Source of the DNA: Magnetospirillum sp. XM-1
GTDB taxonomy: Bacteria; Pseudomonadota; Alphaproteobacteria; Rhodospirillales; Magnetospirillaceae
Assembly: GCF_001511835.1 (NCBI RefSeq)
Contig: NZ_LN997848.1
Coordinates: 2,508,001-2,572,000, forward strand
Direction of reading: 5' to 3'
Length of the DNA stretch: 64,000 nt
The notes under the pieces are model-generated. The model was not told where the DNA came from. It was given only the letters and a program-made list of their open reading frames with translations, and made no database searches. This document shows, one piece after another, positions 9,014 to 17,534 of the stretch. Position numbers and translations under genes: made by a program. Position 1 is the first letter of the stretch, and each line of letters opens with the position of its first letter.

Positions 9014-10528
9014 CTAATAGGCCAGGCAGACGGACTTGGTTTCGGTGTAGGCGTCGATGGCCGTCTTGCCCAATTCCCGTCCCCAGCCGGATTGCTTGTA
9101 GCCGCCGAACGGCAGGGCGGCGTCCACCAGGCCGTGGCAGTTGACCCAGACGGTGCCGGCCTTCAGCGCCGGGGTGATGCGATGCATCTTGGCCAGATCC
9201 CTGGTCCAGATGCTGGCCCCCAGGCCGTAGATGCTGTCGTTGGCCGCCGCGATGACCTCGTCCAGCTCGGTGTAGGGCATGGCGACCACCACCGGGCCGA
9301 AGATCTCCTCGCGCACCACCTTCATGCTCGGCTTGGTGTTGACCAGCACGGTCGGCTCGACGAAATAGCCGGGCTGGTCGAGGCGGCGGCCACCGGCCAC
9401 GGCCTGGGCGCCCTCGGCCAGGCCGCTGTCGATGTAGCCGCAGACCCGCCGGGCCTGCTCTTCCGAGACCAGCGGGCCCATCTGGGTGGCGGGCGACATG
9501 CCGTGGCCCAGCGAGAATTGCTTGGCGGCTCCGGCCACGCCGTCCACAACCTTGTCGAACACCGACTTGTGGACATAGAGGCGCGAACCGGCGGCGCAGA
9601 CCTGACCGTGGTTGAAGAAGATGGCCATGGCGGCGCCGGGGATGGCGATGTCCAGGTCGGCGTCGTCCAGCACGATGGCCGGGGACTTGCCGCCCAGTTC
9701 CAGGGAGACCTTCTTCAGGTTGCCCATGGCCGCCTGGGTGATCAGCTTGCCCACCTCGGTGGAGCCGGTGAACGCCACCTTGTCGACGCCGGGATGGGCG
9801 CTGATGGCCGCGCCGGCGGTGTGGCCGTAGCCGGGCAGGATGTTGACCACGCCGGCGGGATAGCCCGCTTCCATGATCAGCTCGCCCAGGCGCAGCGCGG
9901 TCAGCGGTGTCTGCTCGGCCGGCTTGAGGATGGAGGTGCAGCCCGAGGCCAGGGCGGGAGCCAGCTTCCACGCGGCCATCAGCAGCGGGAAGTTCCACGG
10001 GATGATCTGGCCGACCACGCCCACCGGCTCGCGCTGGGTATAGGCGAAGAACTTGCCCTCGGGGACATAGGGGAACGACACCGGGATGGTCGCCCCCTCG
10101 TTCTTGGTCGGCCAGCCGGCCATGTAGCGGCAGAAATCCACCGCCGCCACCACGTCCAGGTGGCGGGCCATCATCACCGACTTGCCGTTGTCGAGCGATT
10201 CCAGCTCGGCCAGCTGGTCGGCGTTGGCCTCGATCAGGTCGGCCAGGCGATGGAGCAAGCGCTCGCGGTCGCTGGCCTTCATGTCGCGCCAGGCCTTGCT
10301 CTCGAAGGCGGCGCGGGCGGCGCTCACCGCCCGGTCCACGTCGGCGGAATCGGCCTCGGCGACGGCGGCGATCTGGCGGCCGGTTCCCGGGTCGTAGACG
10401 GGGAACGTCTTACCGGATGCGGCATCCTGCCACTGACCGCCGATCAGCAGTTTATGCTTTCTCGCAAGAAAATCCTTGGTGTCCTGACGAATTTTACCGG
10501 CCAGTTCATCTGGATTCATGATTGTCAT
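9014..10528 (-). CDS. NAD-dependent aldehyde dehydrogenase (likely arylacetaldehyde)
   Basis: This 504-residue protein carries the full class set: the PWNFPL cofactor motif, FTGSTEVGK glycine motif, catalytic Glu in LELGGKSP, nucleophile Cys in GQVCAAGSR and EEIFGPV near the C terminus. Overall it resembles the betaine/phenylacetaldehyde dehydrogenase branch. Lying 58 bases upstream of qhpA on the same strand, it would oxidise the aldehyde released by QHNDH to the carboxylate. A phenylacetaldehyde substrate is plausible because phenylethylamine clusters pair the same two enzymes, but the residues alone do not fix chain length or aromaticity. A strong palindromic operator candidate lies 69-86 bases upstream of its start codon. 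Confidence 0.88.
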   Translation of the reverse strand: MTIMNPDELAGKIRQDTKDFLARKHKLLIGGQWQDAASGKTFPVYDPGTGRQIAAVAEADSADVDRAVSAARAAFESKAWRDMKASDRERLLHRLADLIEANADQLAELESLDNGKSVMMARHLDVVAAVDFCRYMAGWPTKNEGATIPVSFPYVPEGKFFAYTQREPVGVVGQIIPWNFPLLMAAWKLAPALASGCTSILKPAEQTPLTALRLGELIMEAGYPAGVVNILPGYGHTAGAAISAHPGVDKVAFTGSTEVGKLITQAAMGNLKKVSLELGGKSPAIVLDDADLDIAIPGAAMAIFFNHGQVCAAGSRLYVHKSVFDKVVDGVAGAAKQFSLGHGMSPATQMGPLVSEEQARRVCGYIDSGLAEGAQAVAGGRRLDQPGYFVEPTVLVNTKPSMKVVREEIFGPVVVAMPYTELDEVIAAANDSIYGLGASIWTRDLAKMHRITPALKAGTVWVNCHGLVDAALPFGGYKQSGWGRELGKTAIDAYTETKSVCLAY

Positions 10529-10583
10529 CCTTTATTAAGCCGCTTCGTTGGTATGAAATCTTGTCAACATTAGGCCAAGAACC

Positions 10584-10599
10584 TATCGCCAAGGCGATA
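10584..10599. promoter_or_regulatory. Palindrome TATCGCC-AA-GGCGATA
   Basis: Perfect 7-base arms with a 2-base spacer, abutting (3-base overlap) the ATAACCA palindrome. It could be a second operator or, together with the next element, a hairpin ending the upstream transcript. Confidence 0.4.
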
Positions 10600-10614
10600 A
10601 CCACTTTTGGTTAT
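10597..10614. promoter_or_regulatory. Operator-like palindrome ATAACCA-N4-TGGTTAT (copy 1)
   Basis: Perfect 7-base arms around CTTT, between the YCF48-like gene and the aldehyde dehydrogenase start and overlapping the stop codon of the former. The same arms and spacing recur at 17415-17432 in front of the other half of this cluster. A shared regulator site is the simplest reading; the protein that binds is unknown. Confidence 0.6.
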
Positions 10615-11597
10615 GGGCTCTTGTTCTTCAGCTCCAGCCTGGTGACGCCGCCAAGCCCCGCCAGGACGACATCGGACTCCCCCACCGCCAGGGTGGAGGC
10701 AAGATTGATGCGGTCCGGCTGGGTGAAGGCGGAAAAGCCGCTGCCGTCGCTCCGGCCGGTCAGGACCGTTCCCGCCAGTCCGACCACCACCAGCCGGCCA
10801 TCGGCCAGCTGGACCGCGCCGCTCAGGCTTTGGGTGGTCGGGGATGGCAGCGCCGTCCAGGTCAGTCCGTCGTCTCTGGAGCGGAACAGCCGCCCCCCCA
10901 TGGCGGTGGCCAGCAGCGAGCGGTCGCCGAGGCCGAGGATTCTCCAGACCGAGCCCTTGATGGGCAGGGTGACGGTGGACCAGGAGCGGCCGCCATCGGC
11001 GGAGCGGAAGATGGTTCCCACCTCGGCCGCCACCAGGAGGCTTCCCGCCGCCGAGACGGCCACATGATTGAGGTGGCGGTCGGAATCCTCGCCGGTTCCC
11101 AGCGTGGCCGGGGCCCAACTGGCGCCTCCATCCTCGGTGACCAGCGCGGCGCCGTAAGCCCCGACGGCGATGCCCCGCTCCGGGGTCTCGAAGGCCAGCG
11201 ACATCAGCACCATGTCCGGGGCGGCCTGATGGGCCAGCGTCCAGGTTTCCCCGCCGTTGACCGTCTTGAGGATCACCCCGCCATGGCCCGCCGCCCAGCC
11301 GGTTTCCGGCCCGGTGAAGGCGACGGCGGTGAGCATGGTGTCGGTGGCGACGCTGCGCGCCTGCCGCCATGTGCGGCCCCCGTCGTCGGACAGCAGGATG
11401 GTGCCGTAATCCCCGACGGCGACCAGCCGCTTGCCGGCATAGGCAAGCTCGACCATGGGGGCGTGCTGCGCCATGGGGCCGCGGAAGGCGGCGCGTGGAG
11501 GAGGGGGCCTGATCCCCTCGGCTTGGGAGGGGGGAGCGGGGAGGGAGATCAGGCCCGCGAAGACGAACGCAAGAAGAGTCCGGGTTCTCATGTTCAT
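10611..11597 (-). CDS. YCF48/BNR-type beta-propeller, exported
   Basis: This 328-residue protein has a signal peptide (MRTRTLLAFVFAGLISLP...QA) and a series of blades with repeated DGG.TW or DDG.TW motifs (sDDGGRTW, vNGGETW, eDGGASW, aDGGRSW, rDDGLTW), as in YCF48/photosystem II assembly factor-like propellers. It starts 5 bases after the RND exporter stop, so the two are co-translated. Such propellers accompany DUF1302, DUF1329 and RND genes in many proteobacteria and probably act as a periplasmic accessory; no enzymatic residues are evident. ATG 11597 or 11591 could be used; both give the same signal peptide. Confidence 0.82.
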   Translation of the reverse strand: MNMRTRTLLAFVFAGLISLPAPPSQAEGIRPPPPRAAFRGPMAQHAPMVELAYAGKRLVAVGDYGTILLSDDGGRTWRQARSVATDTMLTAVAFTGPETGWAAGHGGVILKTVNGGETWTLAHQAAPDMVLMSLAFETPERGIAVGAYGAALVTEDGGASWAPATLGTGEDSDRHLNHVAVSAAGSLLVAAEVGTIFRSADGGRSWSTVTLPIKGSVWRILGLGDRSLLATAMGGRLFRSRDDGLTWTALPSPTTQSLSGAVQLADGRLVVVGLAGTVLTGRSDGSGFSAFTQPDRINLASTLAVGESDVVLAGLGGVTRLELKNKSP

Positions 11598-11602
11598 CTC
11601 CG

Positions 11603-13963
11603 TCAATGGGCGACCAGCGGTGCGCGGACCGGGCCGGTGCGCGGCACCGCCTTGTCGATGATCACTGCCAGGGCCGGCAGCAGGGTTATGGCCATCAGCA
11701 TGTTGATCATGAACATGAAGGTCAGCAGCAGCCCCATGTCGGCCTGGAATTTCAGCGCCGAGAACGACCAGGTGGCGATGCCGATGGAGAGCGTCAGGGC
11801 GGTGAAGATGGTCGCCACCCCCACCTCGATCAGCGATCGCTTGAAGGCGGTGACGATTTCCTCGCCGTGGGCCAGGTGGAACTGCAGGCGGTTGTAGATG
11901 TAGAAGGCGTAATCGACGCCGATGCCCACCGCCAGCACCATCACCGGCAGGGTGGCGACGGTCAGGCCGATGGACAGCTCCTTCATGAACCAGTAGCCGA
12001 GGAAGCTGGAAAGCGTCAGCGGCACGCAGCAGGCGATGGTGGCGCGCCAGTCGCGATAGGTGATGAAGACCAGGGCGACGATGGTGGCGTAGACCCAGGC
12101 CATCATGGGCAGCTCGGTGGTTTCCAGAACCTCGTTGATGGCGGCCTGGATGCCGGCGTTGCCGCTGGCCAGGCGGATATGGACGCCCTCCATGGGATAG
12201 GCGGCGCGGAACGACTTCACCGCCGCCACCACCTGCTTGATGGTTTCCGCCTTGTGGTCGGACAGATAGATGTTGGAGGCCAGCACCGTGCAGTTCTGGT
12301 TGAACAGCCCGGCATTGTCGGGGGCGAAGCCCATGGTGCTGGTCAGCGCCTGCTGCTCGAAGGGCAGGGCGGCCCGCTTGGGGTGCCCCTCGTTCAGGCC
12401 GGAATTGGCGGTCTTGACCACGTTGGGCAGGGCCAGCACCGAGATCACGCCCGGCTGATTGGCCATTTCCCAGCCGAAGCGGTCGATCAGGCTCATCACC
12501 GCGTAGCTGCCGCAGGATTCCGCCGGGGTCTCGAACACCACCGTCAGCACGTCGAGGCCGATGTCGAAATTGGCGGCGATGGACGCGGCGTCGAGATTGT
12601 AGCGGGAGTCCGCCCGCAGCTCGGGCACGCCGGCGTTGACGTGGCCCAGCTGGCGGTCCTGGCTCTGCCATGCCGCCACCACCATCAGCACCAGGCCGGT
12701 CAGGGCGATGGGATAGGCGTAGTGGGGCTCGGCCACCCGGGCCAGGACCGACATCCAGCGGTCGCGGTCGCGGCGCAGGCGTTCGACCTTCTCGGTGTAT
12801 TCCGGCGGGAACGAGAAATAACTGGCCACCACCGGCAGCATGATCAGGTTGGTGACGATCTTGTAGGCCACGCCGATGGAGGCGGTGATGCCCAGCTCGC
12901 GGATCATCGGGATGGGAATGAGCATCAGGGTGGCGAAGCCGACGAAGGCGGTGACCAGGGCCAGGGTGCCGGGAATCAGCAGGCTGGTGAAGCTGGTCCG
13001 GGCCGCCGTGTAGCCGTCGACCCCCAGCGCCACCTCCTTGGAAATGGCGTTGACCTGCTGCACGCCGTGGGAAACGCCGATGGCGAACACCAGGAAGGGG
13101 ACCAGGATGGCCAGCGGGTCCAGTCCGAAGCCCAGCAGGGTCAGGGTCCCGAACTGCCACACCAGGGACACCAGCGAGCAGACCAGCGGCAGGAAGGTCA
13201 TGCGCTTGGAGCGGGTGTACCAGTAGACGGCGGCGACGGTCAGCACGAAGGCCAGGGCGAAGAATTCCAGCACGCTGGTGGCGCTGTCGGCGATGTCGCC
13301 GATCTGCTTGACGAAGCCGATGATCTGGATCTGGTAGCGGTCGTCCTCGAAGCGCTCGCGGATTTCCGCCTCGATGCGGTGGTTGAGCTCCAGATAGTCG
13401 AGCGGCTTGCGGGTGGCGGGATCGGTTTCCAGCAGGTCGGCCACCACCATGGCGGCGCTGCCGTCACGGGCCACCAGGTTGCCCATGTAGCCGCCGATCA
13501 CCGTGTTGTCGCGGATGCGCACGATGCGTTCCGGCGTCAGCCGGTCGGGGGTGACGTCGCCGCCGATCACGTCCTCGGCCTTCAACCCTTCCTCGGTGAT
13601 TTCCAGCGAACGGGTGTTGGGGGTCCACAGCGACTGGACCGTGCGGCGGTCGACGCCGGGCAGGAACATGGTCGCCTGGGTGACCTCGTGAAGCCGCTTC
13701 AGCGCCTCGGCGTTCCAGATGTCGCCCTTTTCGGGGCGCAGCACGACGATGACGCGGTTGGCGCCGAACAGGTCGCCGCGATAGCGCTCGAAGGTTTCGA
13801 TGTATTCGTGCCCGGACGGAAGCTGCTTGTCGAATCCGGCGGACATCTTCAATTGAGCGCCGAAATAGCCCATGACGATGGTCAGAACCGCCAATGAGCA
13901 CAAGACGATGGCCCTGTTTTCGAAAAATACGGCCCCGAGGTGATCGACCACCCTCTTGAGCAT
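11603..13963 (-). CDS. RND-superfamily (MMPL-type) exporter
   Basis: This 786-residue protein has the duplicated RND architecture: a first helix near residue 20, a large periplasmic loop (about 50-230), a bundle of helices, a second loop, and a second bundle ending near the C terminus. The GIGVDYAFYIYNR motif in the second bundle is the proton-relay helix of MMPL/HAE2-type exporters. No membrane-fusion protein gene is adjacent, which separates it from drug-efflux HAE1 systems. Partners appear to be the DUF1302 and DUF1329 proteins upstream. The substrate is probably a hydrophobic or lipid-like compound. ATG 13963 is favoured by GGAG about 7 bases upstream. Confidence 0.86.
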   Translation of the reverse strand: MLKRVVDHLGAVFFENRAIVLCSLAVLTIVMGYFGAQLKMSAGFDKQLPSGHEYIETFERYRGDLFGANRVIVVLRPEKGDIWNAEALKRLHEVTQATMFLPGVDRRTVQSLWTPNTRSLEITEEGLKAEDVIGGDVTPDRLTPERIVRIRDNTVIGGYMGNLVARDGSAAMVVADLLETDPATRKPLDYLELNHRIEAEIRERFEDDRYQIQIIGFVKQIGDIADSATSVLEFFALAFVLTVAAVYWYTRSKRMTFLPLVCSLVSLVWQFGTLTLLGFGLDPLAILVPFLVFAIGVSHGVQQVNAISKEVALGVDGYTAARTSFTSLLIPGTLALVTAFVGFATLMLIPIPMIRELGITASIGVAYKIVTNLIMLPVVASYFSFPPEYTEKVERLRRDRDRWMSVLARVAEPHYAYPIALTGLVLMVVAAWQSQDRQLGHVNAGVPELRADSRYNLDAASIAANFDIGLDVLTVVFETPAESCGSYAVMSLIDRFGWEMANQPGVISVLALPNVVKTANSGLNEGHPKRAALPFEQQALTSTMGFAPDNAGLFNQNCTVLASNIYLSDHKAETIKQVVAAVKSFRAAYPMEGVHIRLASGNAGIQAAINEVLETTELPMMAWVYATIVALVFITYRDWRATIACCVPLTLSSFLGYWFMKELSIGLTVATLPVMVLAVGIGVDYAFYIYNRLQFHLAHGEEIVTAFKRSLIEVGVATIFTALTLSIGIATWSFSALKFQADMGLLLTFMFMINMLMAITLLPALAVIIDKAVPRTGPVRAPLVAH

Positions 13964-13997
13964 GGAAAACTCCTGGACTGACGGTTCTAAGGGGAAT

Positions 13998-14033
13998 GGC
14001 CGCCCCGGCAAGGGGAAGGGTGCCGGAGCGGCC
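13998..14033. terminator. Intercistronic hairpin between DUF1302 and RND genes
   Basis: A 13-base-pair stem with one mismatch (13998-14010 with 14021-14033) and a 10-base loop lies in the 78-base gap after the DUF1302 stop. No U-run follows on the minus strand, so attenuation or mRNA processing is more likely than full termination. Confidence 0.45.
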
Positions 14034-14041
14034 GGTGCGGA

Positions 14042-15724
14042 TCAGAACGAGGTGGAGACGCTGGCTCCCCAGAAATCCCGATCACGCATCAGGTTGTTGT
14101 CGCCACCGCCCCAATAGTTGACGTAGGTCAGGGCCAACTTCGCCCGGTCCTGGTAGTTGAAGTTCAGGCCGAGGGCCAAGGACATGCGGTCCTGAATGAA
14201 GGGCAGGGCGTTGGGCGTCGTTCCCTGCACGTCATGCGAGAAGTCGATGACCGGCGTCATGTTGACGGAGCTTCCGAACACTTCCGGGTAGACCACGCCG
14301 ATCTCGGCGATGTAGCCCCACGAGAAGCGGTCGGGGATGCTGTAGTTGGGCAGCAGGTAGGGGACGCTGCGGTCGCGGGCCAGGTTGGGGTAGTAGGCGG
14401 CCGCCGCCTCCACCAGGAAATAGCCGTCGGTGGCGCCGATCCTGTCCTGGAGGTTGCCCAGGACGGTGTTGGGCTCGAACAGATAATTGGCGGTAACGTG
14501 TCCCTGCCATTTCTTCTCTTCGACGAAGCCGCGGTTGTAGGTGCCGATGGAGTAGCGGCCCGAGGCCGGAACGGTCGGGTCGATGGCCACGGAATCGCGG
14601 GGACGGTAGGAAAGCTCGGCGCCCACCGCCACCGGACCGAGGCGGGAATTGGCCGAGACGCCGAACAGGTCGCGGTCCTCGCCGTAATCGTTGAAGAAGG
14701 TGGTCGGGGTCTGCGCCGTGGTGCCGGTGAAGCTCACCTGCGGCAGCTTGTCGTGGTAGTGCAGGTAATAGGCGCCGACTTCGGTGATGCCCAGGCGATA
14801 GCGCAAGGCGGCGCCGAACTGTCCGCTGTTCCTGGGATTGTGGGGTGAAACGCCCGGAACAAAGGTTTGGTTGGTGGCGCCGGGCGTCCCTTCGTCGCCG
14901 CCGTTGCCGCCGGCCGAGGCCGGCAGGAAGAAGTGGCGGCGGCCCGGTCCGACCACGTCGCTGGTCGAGAAGAAGGTGCCCACCGGATCGAAGGTGTAGG
15001 AGTTCCACATCACCTGGTAATAGGCTTCGGCGCTCAGGTTGTCGGTGAGCCCCGTGCTGGCGTAGATCATGGGCGCCGGCTTGAAGACTTCCTTCAACTG
15101 GGTGCCGGGGACGTGGAGCTTGCGGAAGTCGATGGCGTTGATGACGTTGATGCCGCCGGGGATGAAGATGTCCTCGCCCCAGCTCACCACCTGGTTGCCC
15201 ACCTTGATCTTGGCGTTGTTGCCGGCCCAGGTGAACGACTTCGACACATAGGCGTCGAGCAGTTCGGCATGGGGGTTCATCAGCAGCTTGGCCTCGTGCT
15301 CCAGCGCGGTGCGCCGGGTGTCGCCCGCCATGGCGTCGCCCGACCAGGTGCCGCGCACCAGGGCGCTCCATCCGTCCGGTCCCTTGAGGGACAGGTCGTG
15401 GGTGCCCTTGTAGACCAGCGAGACGATGTCACCCTTCTTGTAGTTCAGGTTGCCGCTGTCGGCGTTGAGGTTGTTGATGTCGGGATTGGACCCGGGAACC
15501 TCGCCGACGATGCGCGAACAGCCGCCGTTGTCGCGGCTGATGGATTTGCAGCTGGCGTTCTCCAGCCGCTGCTGGAAGCCGATGGACAAGGTGGTGTCGA
15601 AGCTGCCGGAGATCCCGCCATAGGTGAAATCGGCGGCATGGGCCTGGGTGCCCCAGGACAGTCCGGCCAGGATGGCGCCCGCGGCAACGCTGGCCCGCAG
15701 GAACGCCTTGTTTGAATAGCTCAT
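14042..15724 (-). CDS. DUF1302 outer-membrane beta-barrel protein
   Basis: This 560-residue exported protein begins with a signal peptide (MSYSNKAFLRASVAAGAILAG, cut after AHA). Alternating amphipathic strands and a C-terminal phenylalanine (STSF) are typical of an outer-membrane barrel. The sequence has the hallmarks of DUF1302: an FTYGGISGSFDTTLSIG start and a VSWGEDIFIPGGINVIN segment in the middle. DUF1302 proteins nearly always occur beside DUF1329 proteins and RND exporters, as here, and probably form the outer-membrane part of a lipid or hydrophobic-substrate pathway. GGGGGAA upstream of ATG 15724 supports this start. Confidence 0.88.
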   Translation of the reverse strand: MSYSNKAFLRASVAAGAILAGLSWGTQAHAADFTYGGISGSFDTTLSIGFQQRLENASCKSISRDNGGCSRIVGEVPGSNPDINNLNADSGNLNYKKGDIVSLVYKGTHDLSLKGPDGWSALVRGTWSGDAMAGDTRRTALEHEAKLLMNPHAELLDAYVSKSFTWAGNNAKIKVGNQVVSWGEDIFIPGGINVINAIDFRKLHVPGTQLKEVFKPAPMIYASTGLTDNLSAEAYYQVMWNSYTFDPVGTFFSTSDVVGPGRRHFFLPASAGGNGGDEGTPGATNQTFVPGVSPHNPRNSGQFGAALRYRLGITEVGAYYLHYHDKLPQVSFTGTTAQTPTTFFNDYGEDRDLFGVSANSRLGPVAVGAELSYRPRDSVAIDPTVPASGRYSIGTYNRGFVEEKKWQGHVTANYLFEPNTVLGNLQDRIGATDGYFLVEAAAAYYPNLARDRSVPYLLPNYSIPDRFSWGYIAEIGVVYPEVFGSSVNMTPVIDFSHDVQGTTPNALPFIQDRMSLALGLNFNYQDRAKLALTYVNYWGGGDNNLMRDRDFWGASVSTSF

Positions 15725-15741
15725 TTCAGGTTCCCCCTTGT

Positions 15742-17106
15742 TCAGCGGTCGCCTTGGCGGCGCAGCTCGCCCGGATCGAACAGATTCTTCCTGACCCGGC
15801 CCTCGCGGGCGGCCAGCCAATCGGTTTCCGGACCATCCTGGGTGGCGTTCTCGCCGATGTAGCGGTCGGCGCTGAGGTCGTAGCCGACGAATTCCTGCTG
15901 GACGCAGGCCGGCAGTTCCCAGGCCATCCACAGCGAGCCTTCCTGGACGCGCCACAGCTTGCCCTGGGCGTCGTAGAGGTCGGCGTGCAGCATCTGCCAG
16001 CTGTCCTCGTCCAGGTAGAAGACGCGCTTGGCGGCGTTGTGACGCATGCCGTCCCTGATGGTTCCCTCGACCTTCCAGACCCGGTGGAGCTCGTAGCGGG
16101 AAAGGTCCCGGTTGACGTATTCGCCCTGATAGATCTCGTGCAGGTCGGGGCGGCGGGCGCGCAGCTCATAGCTGTTGTAGGGGACGTACATCTCCATCTT
16201 GCCCGCCAGCTTCCACTCGTAGCGATCCGGCGAGCCGGCATACATGGGGTACTGGTCGACCATCTCCAGGTTCTCGTAACCCGGGACCGGATTGTCGTAG
16301 GCGAAGGTCGGGGCGCGACGCACCCGGCGCTGGCCGGGGAAGTACAGCCAGGCGTCGCCGCTCGGCCGGTCGATATAGTTCAGGACCAGGATCATCTCGC
16401 CGTTGCGGGCCGGCGGCGCCACCACGGTGTTGAGGATCATCCATTCCAGGTGGTCCACCTGATCGGCCGACTCCACCTTGGGATCGGACAGCGGATGCAG
16501 GACGCTCTGGCTCTGCTTCAGGCTGCCGAAATTGCCGTTCTTGCTCGAGAACACCGTGGTGTAGTGCTCGATCTTGCCTTCACCGGCATAGCGCAGCTTG
16601 AAGTTCCACAAGGCCTCGGTGCCGGTCTTGGGAATGGGGAACGGCACGGCGCCGCCCACGATGCCCTTGGCGTAGACGCCGTCGATGGTCGGCTTGGAGG
16701 CGTTGGCCGCCGTCCGCTCATAATACCACTTGGGATAGGCACAGGAGCGGTGGGTGGGATAGATGTCCAGGCGATAGCCGGGCTTGGTCTTGATCAGCTG
16801 GATCTGGCCCTCGGGCAGCTTGTCCTTGTACTGGTCGACGTTCTGGGCATCGATCGAGAACAGCTTCTTCTCGCCCTGATAGGGATTGGGGCGCGGGTCG
16901 CCCACCTTCCAGCCCGCCGGCGGCGTGGGGTTGCCTCCCTCCCAGGCGGGGATGGTGCCGTCCTTGTTGCCGGCCTTCTCCGCCCCCACCGGGGTCAGAT
17001 CCTTGCCGAGGCGTCCGATCTCGTCCGATGTCGGGCCAGCCATGGTCCCGAAGCTGAGCAGCACGGAAGCAGCAGCGCCGAGAGCGAGTGAATGAGCAAA
17101 TCGCAT
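15742..17106 (-). CDS. DUF1329 periplasmic protein
   Basis: This 454-residue exported protein has a signal peptide of about 23 residues. The body carries family-typical segments such as GGNPTPPAGWKVGDPRPNP near residue 60 and PGQRRVRRAP near residue 260. DUF1329 is related in fold to LolA/LolB-type lipid carriers (family knowledge), which fits a periplasmic shuttle between the RND pump and the DUF1302 barrel. The gene starts with a clear GGGAGG 4-5 bases upstream and ends 17 bases before the DUF1302 start. It is the first gene of the long minus-strand unit. Confidence 0.88.
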   Translation of the reverse strand: MRFAHSLALGAAASVLLSFGTMAGPTSDEIGRLGKDLTPVGAEKAGNKDGTIPAWEGGNPTPPAGWKVGDPRPNPYQGEKKLFSIDAQNVDQYKDKLPEGQIQLIKTKPGYRLDIYPTHRSCAYPKWYYERTAANASKPTIDGVYAKGIVGGAVPFPIPKTGTEALWNFKLRYAGEGKIEHYTTVFSSKNGNFGSLKQSQSVLHPLSDPKVESADQVDHLEWMILNTVVAPPARNGEMILVLNYIDRPSGDAWLYFPGQRRVRRAPTFAYDNPVPGYENLEMVDQYPMYAGSPDRYEWKLAGKMEMYVPYNSYELRARRPDLHEIYQGEYVNRDLSRYELHRVWKVEGTIRDGMRHNAAKRVFYLDEDSWQMLHADLYDAQGKLWRVQEGSLWMAWELPACVQQEFVGYDLSADRYIGENATQDGPETDWLAAREGRVRKNLFDPGELRRQGDR

Positions 17107-17534
17107 GGAACCTCCCTAGCTATGGTCATGGCTGCCCCTGCCTTTCGGCTGGAATTTAGGTCGATACGCATACTCGTAAACGCAGATAAACTGCCTGATA
17201 TAGGCAATAATTCAGCGTTGCCGGGCTGCGTTTCATCAGCAGGCATGGCTTTGGTATGTCATTGTTGGACTCTTGTTAGAGTCTTCTGTCTCTTTTTTCT
17301 ACGTACAGCCTCATCAACGGACGATGTATCCGTTGAGCCCGCCGACGGTTGATTATAATTATTCAACCTTTTCTGCAGGCATTACTGTGATACCAAGGCT
17401 GTCCATTCCGTGAAATAACCAAATGTGGTTATTCGGAGGGGGAGGAGTGCATGTTAGGTTAGGTCATCTGGTAGCCCATTCGGTGCGGCTGCGTACCGTG
17501 CGGGCCACCTCACTTCGGCTGAGGTTGCTGACGG
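17107..17534. other. Divergent control region between the DUF1329 gene and the response regulator
   Basis: These 428 bases contain no credible gene. They are much richer in A+T than their surroundings and hold promoters for both directions. They also hold the ATAACCA palindrome copy 2 and a strong Shine-Dalgarno (GGAGGGGGAGGAG) followed by a three-codon reading frame, ATG TTA GGT TAG at 17451-17462, in frame with the regulator start. I could not fix a sigma-70 or sigma-54 promoter with confidence. Confidence 0.6.
17415..17432. promoter_or_regulatory. Operator-like palindrome ATAACCA-N4-TGGTTAT (copy 2)
   Basis: Perfect arms around AATG, extended by one further matching pair to AATAACCA and TGGTTATT. 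It lies 103 bases upstream of the response regulator start and about 310 upstream of the DUF1329 start. Arms and spacing are identical to the copy at 10597-10614. Confidence 0.62.

Noticed and set aside
17107..17534. Possible sigma-54 promoter (GGCATG...TTTGGTA around 17241)
   Set aside because: The match to the TGGCAC-N5-TTGC consensus is poor and no enhancer-binding activator is adjacent.
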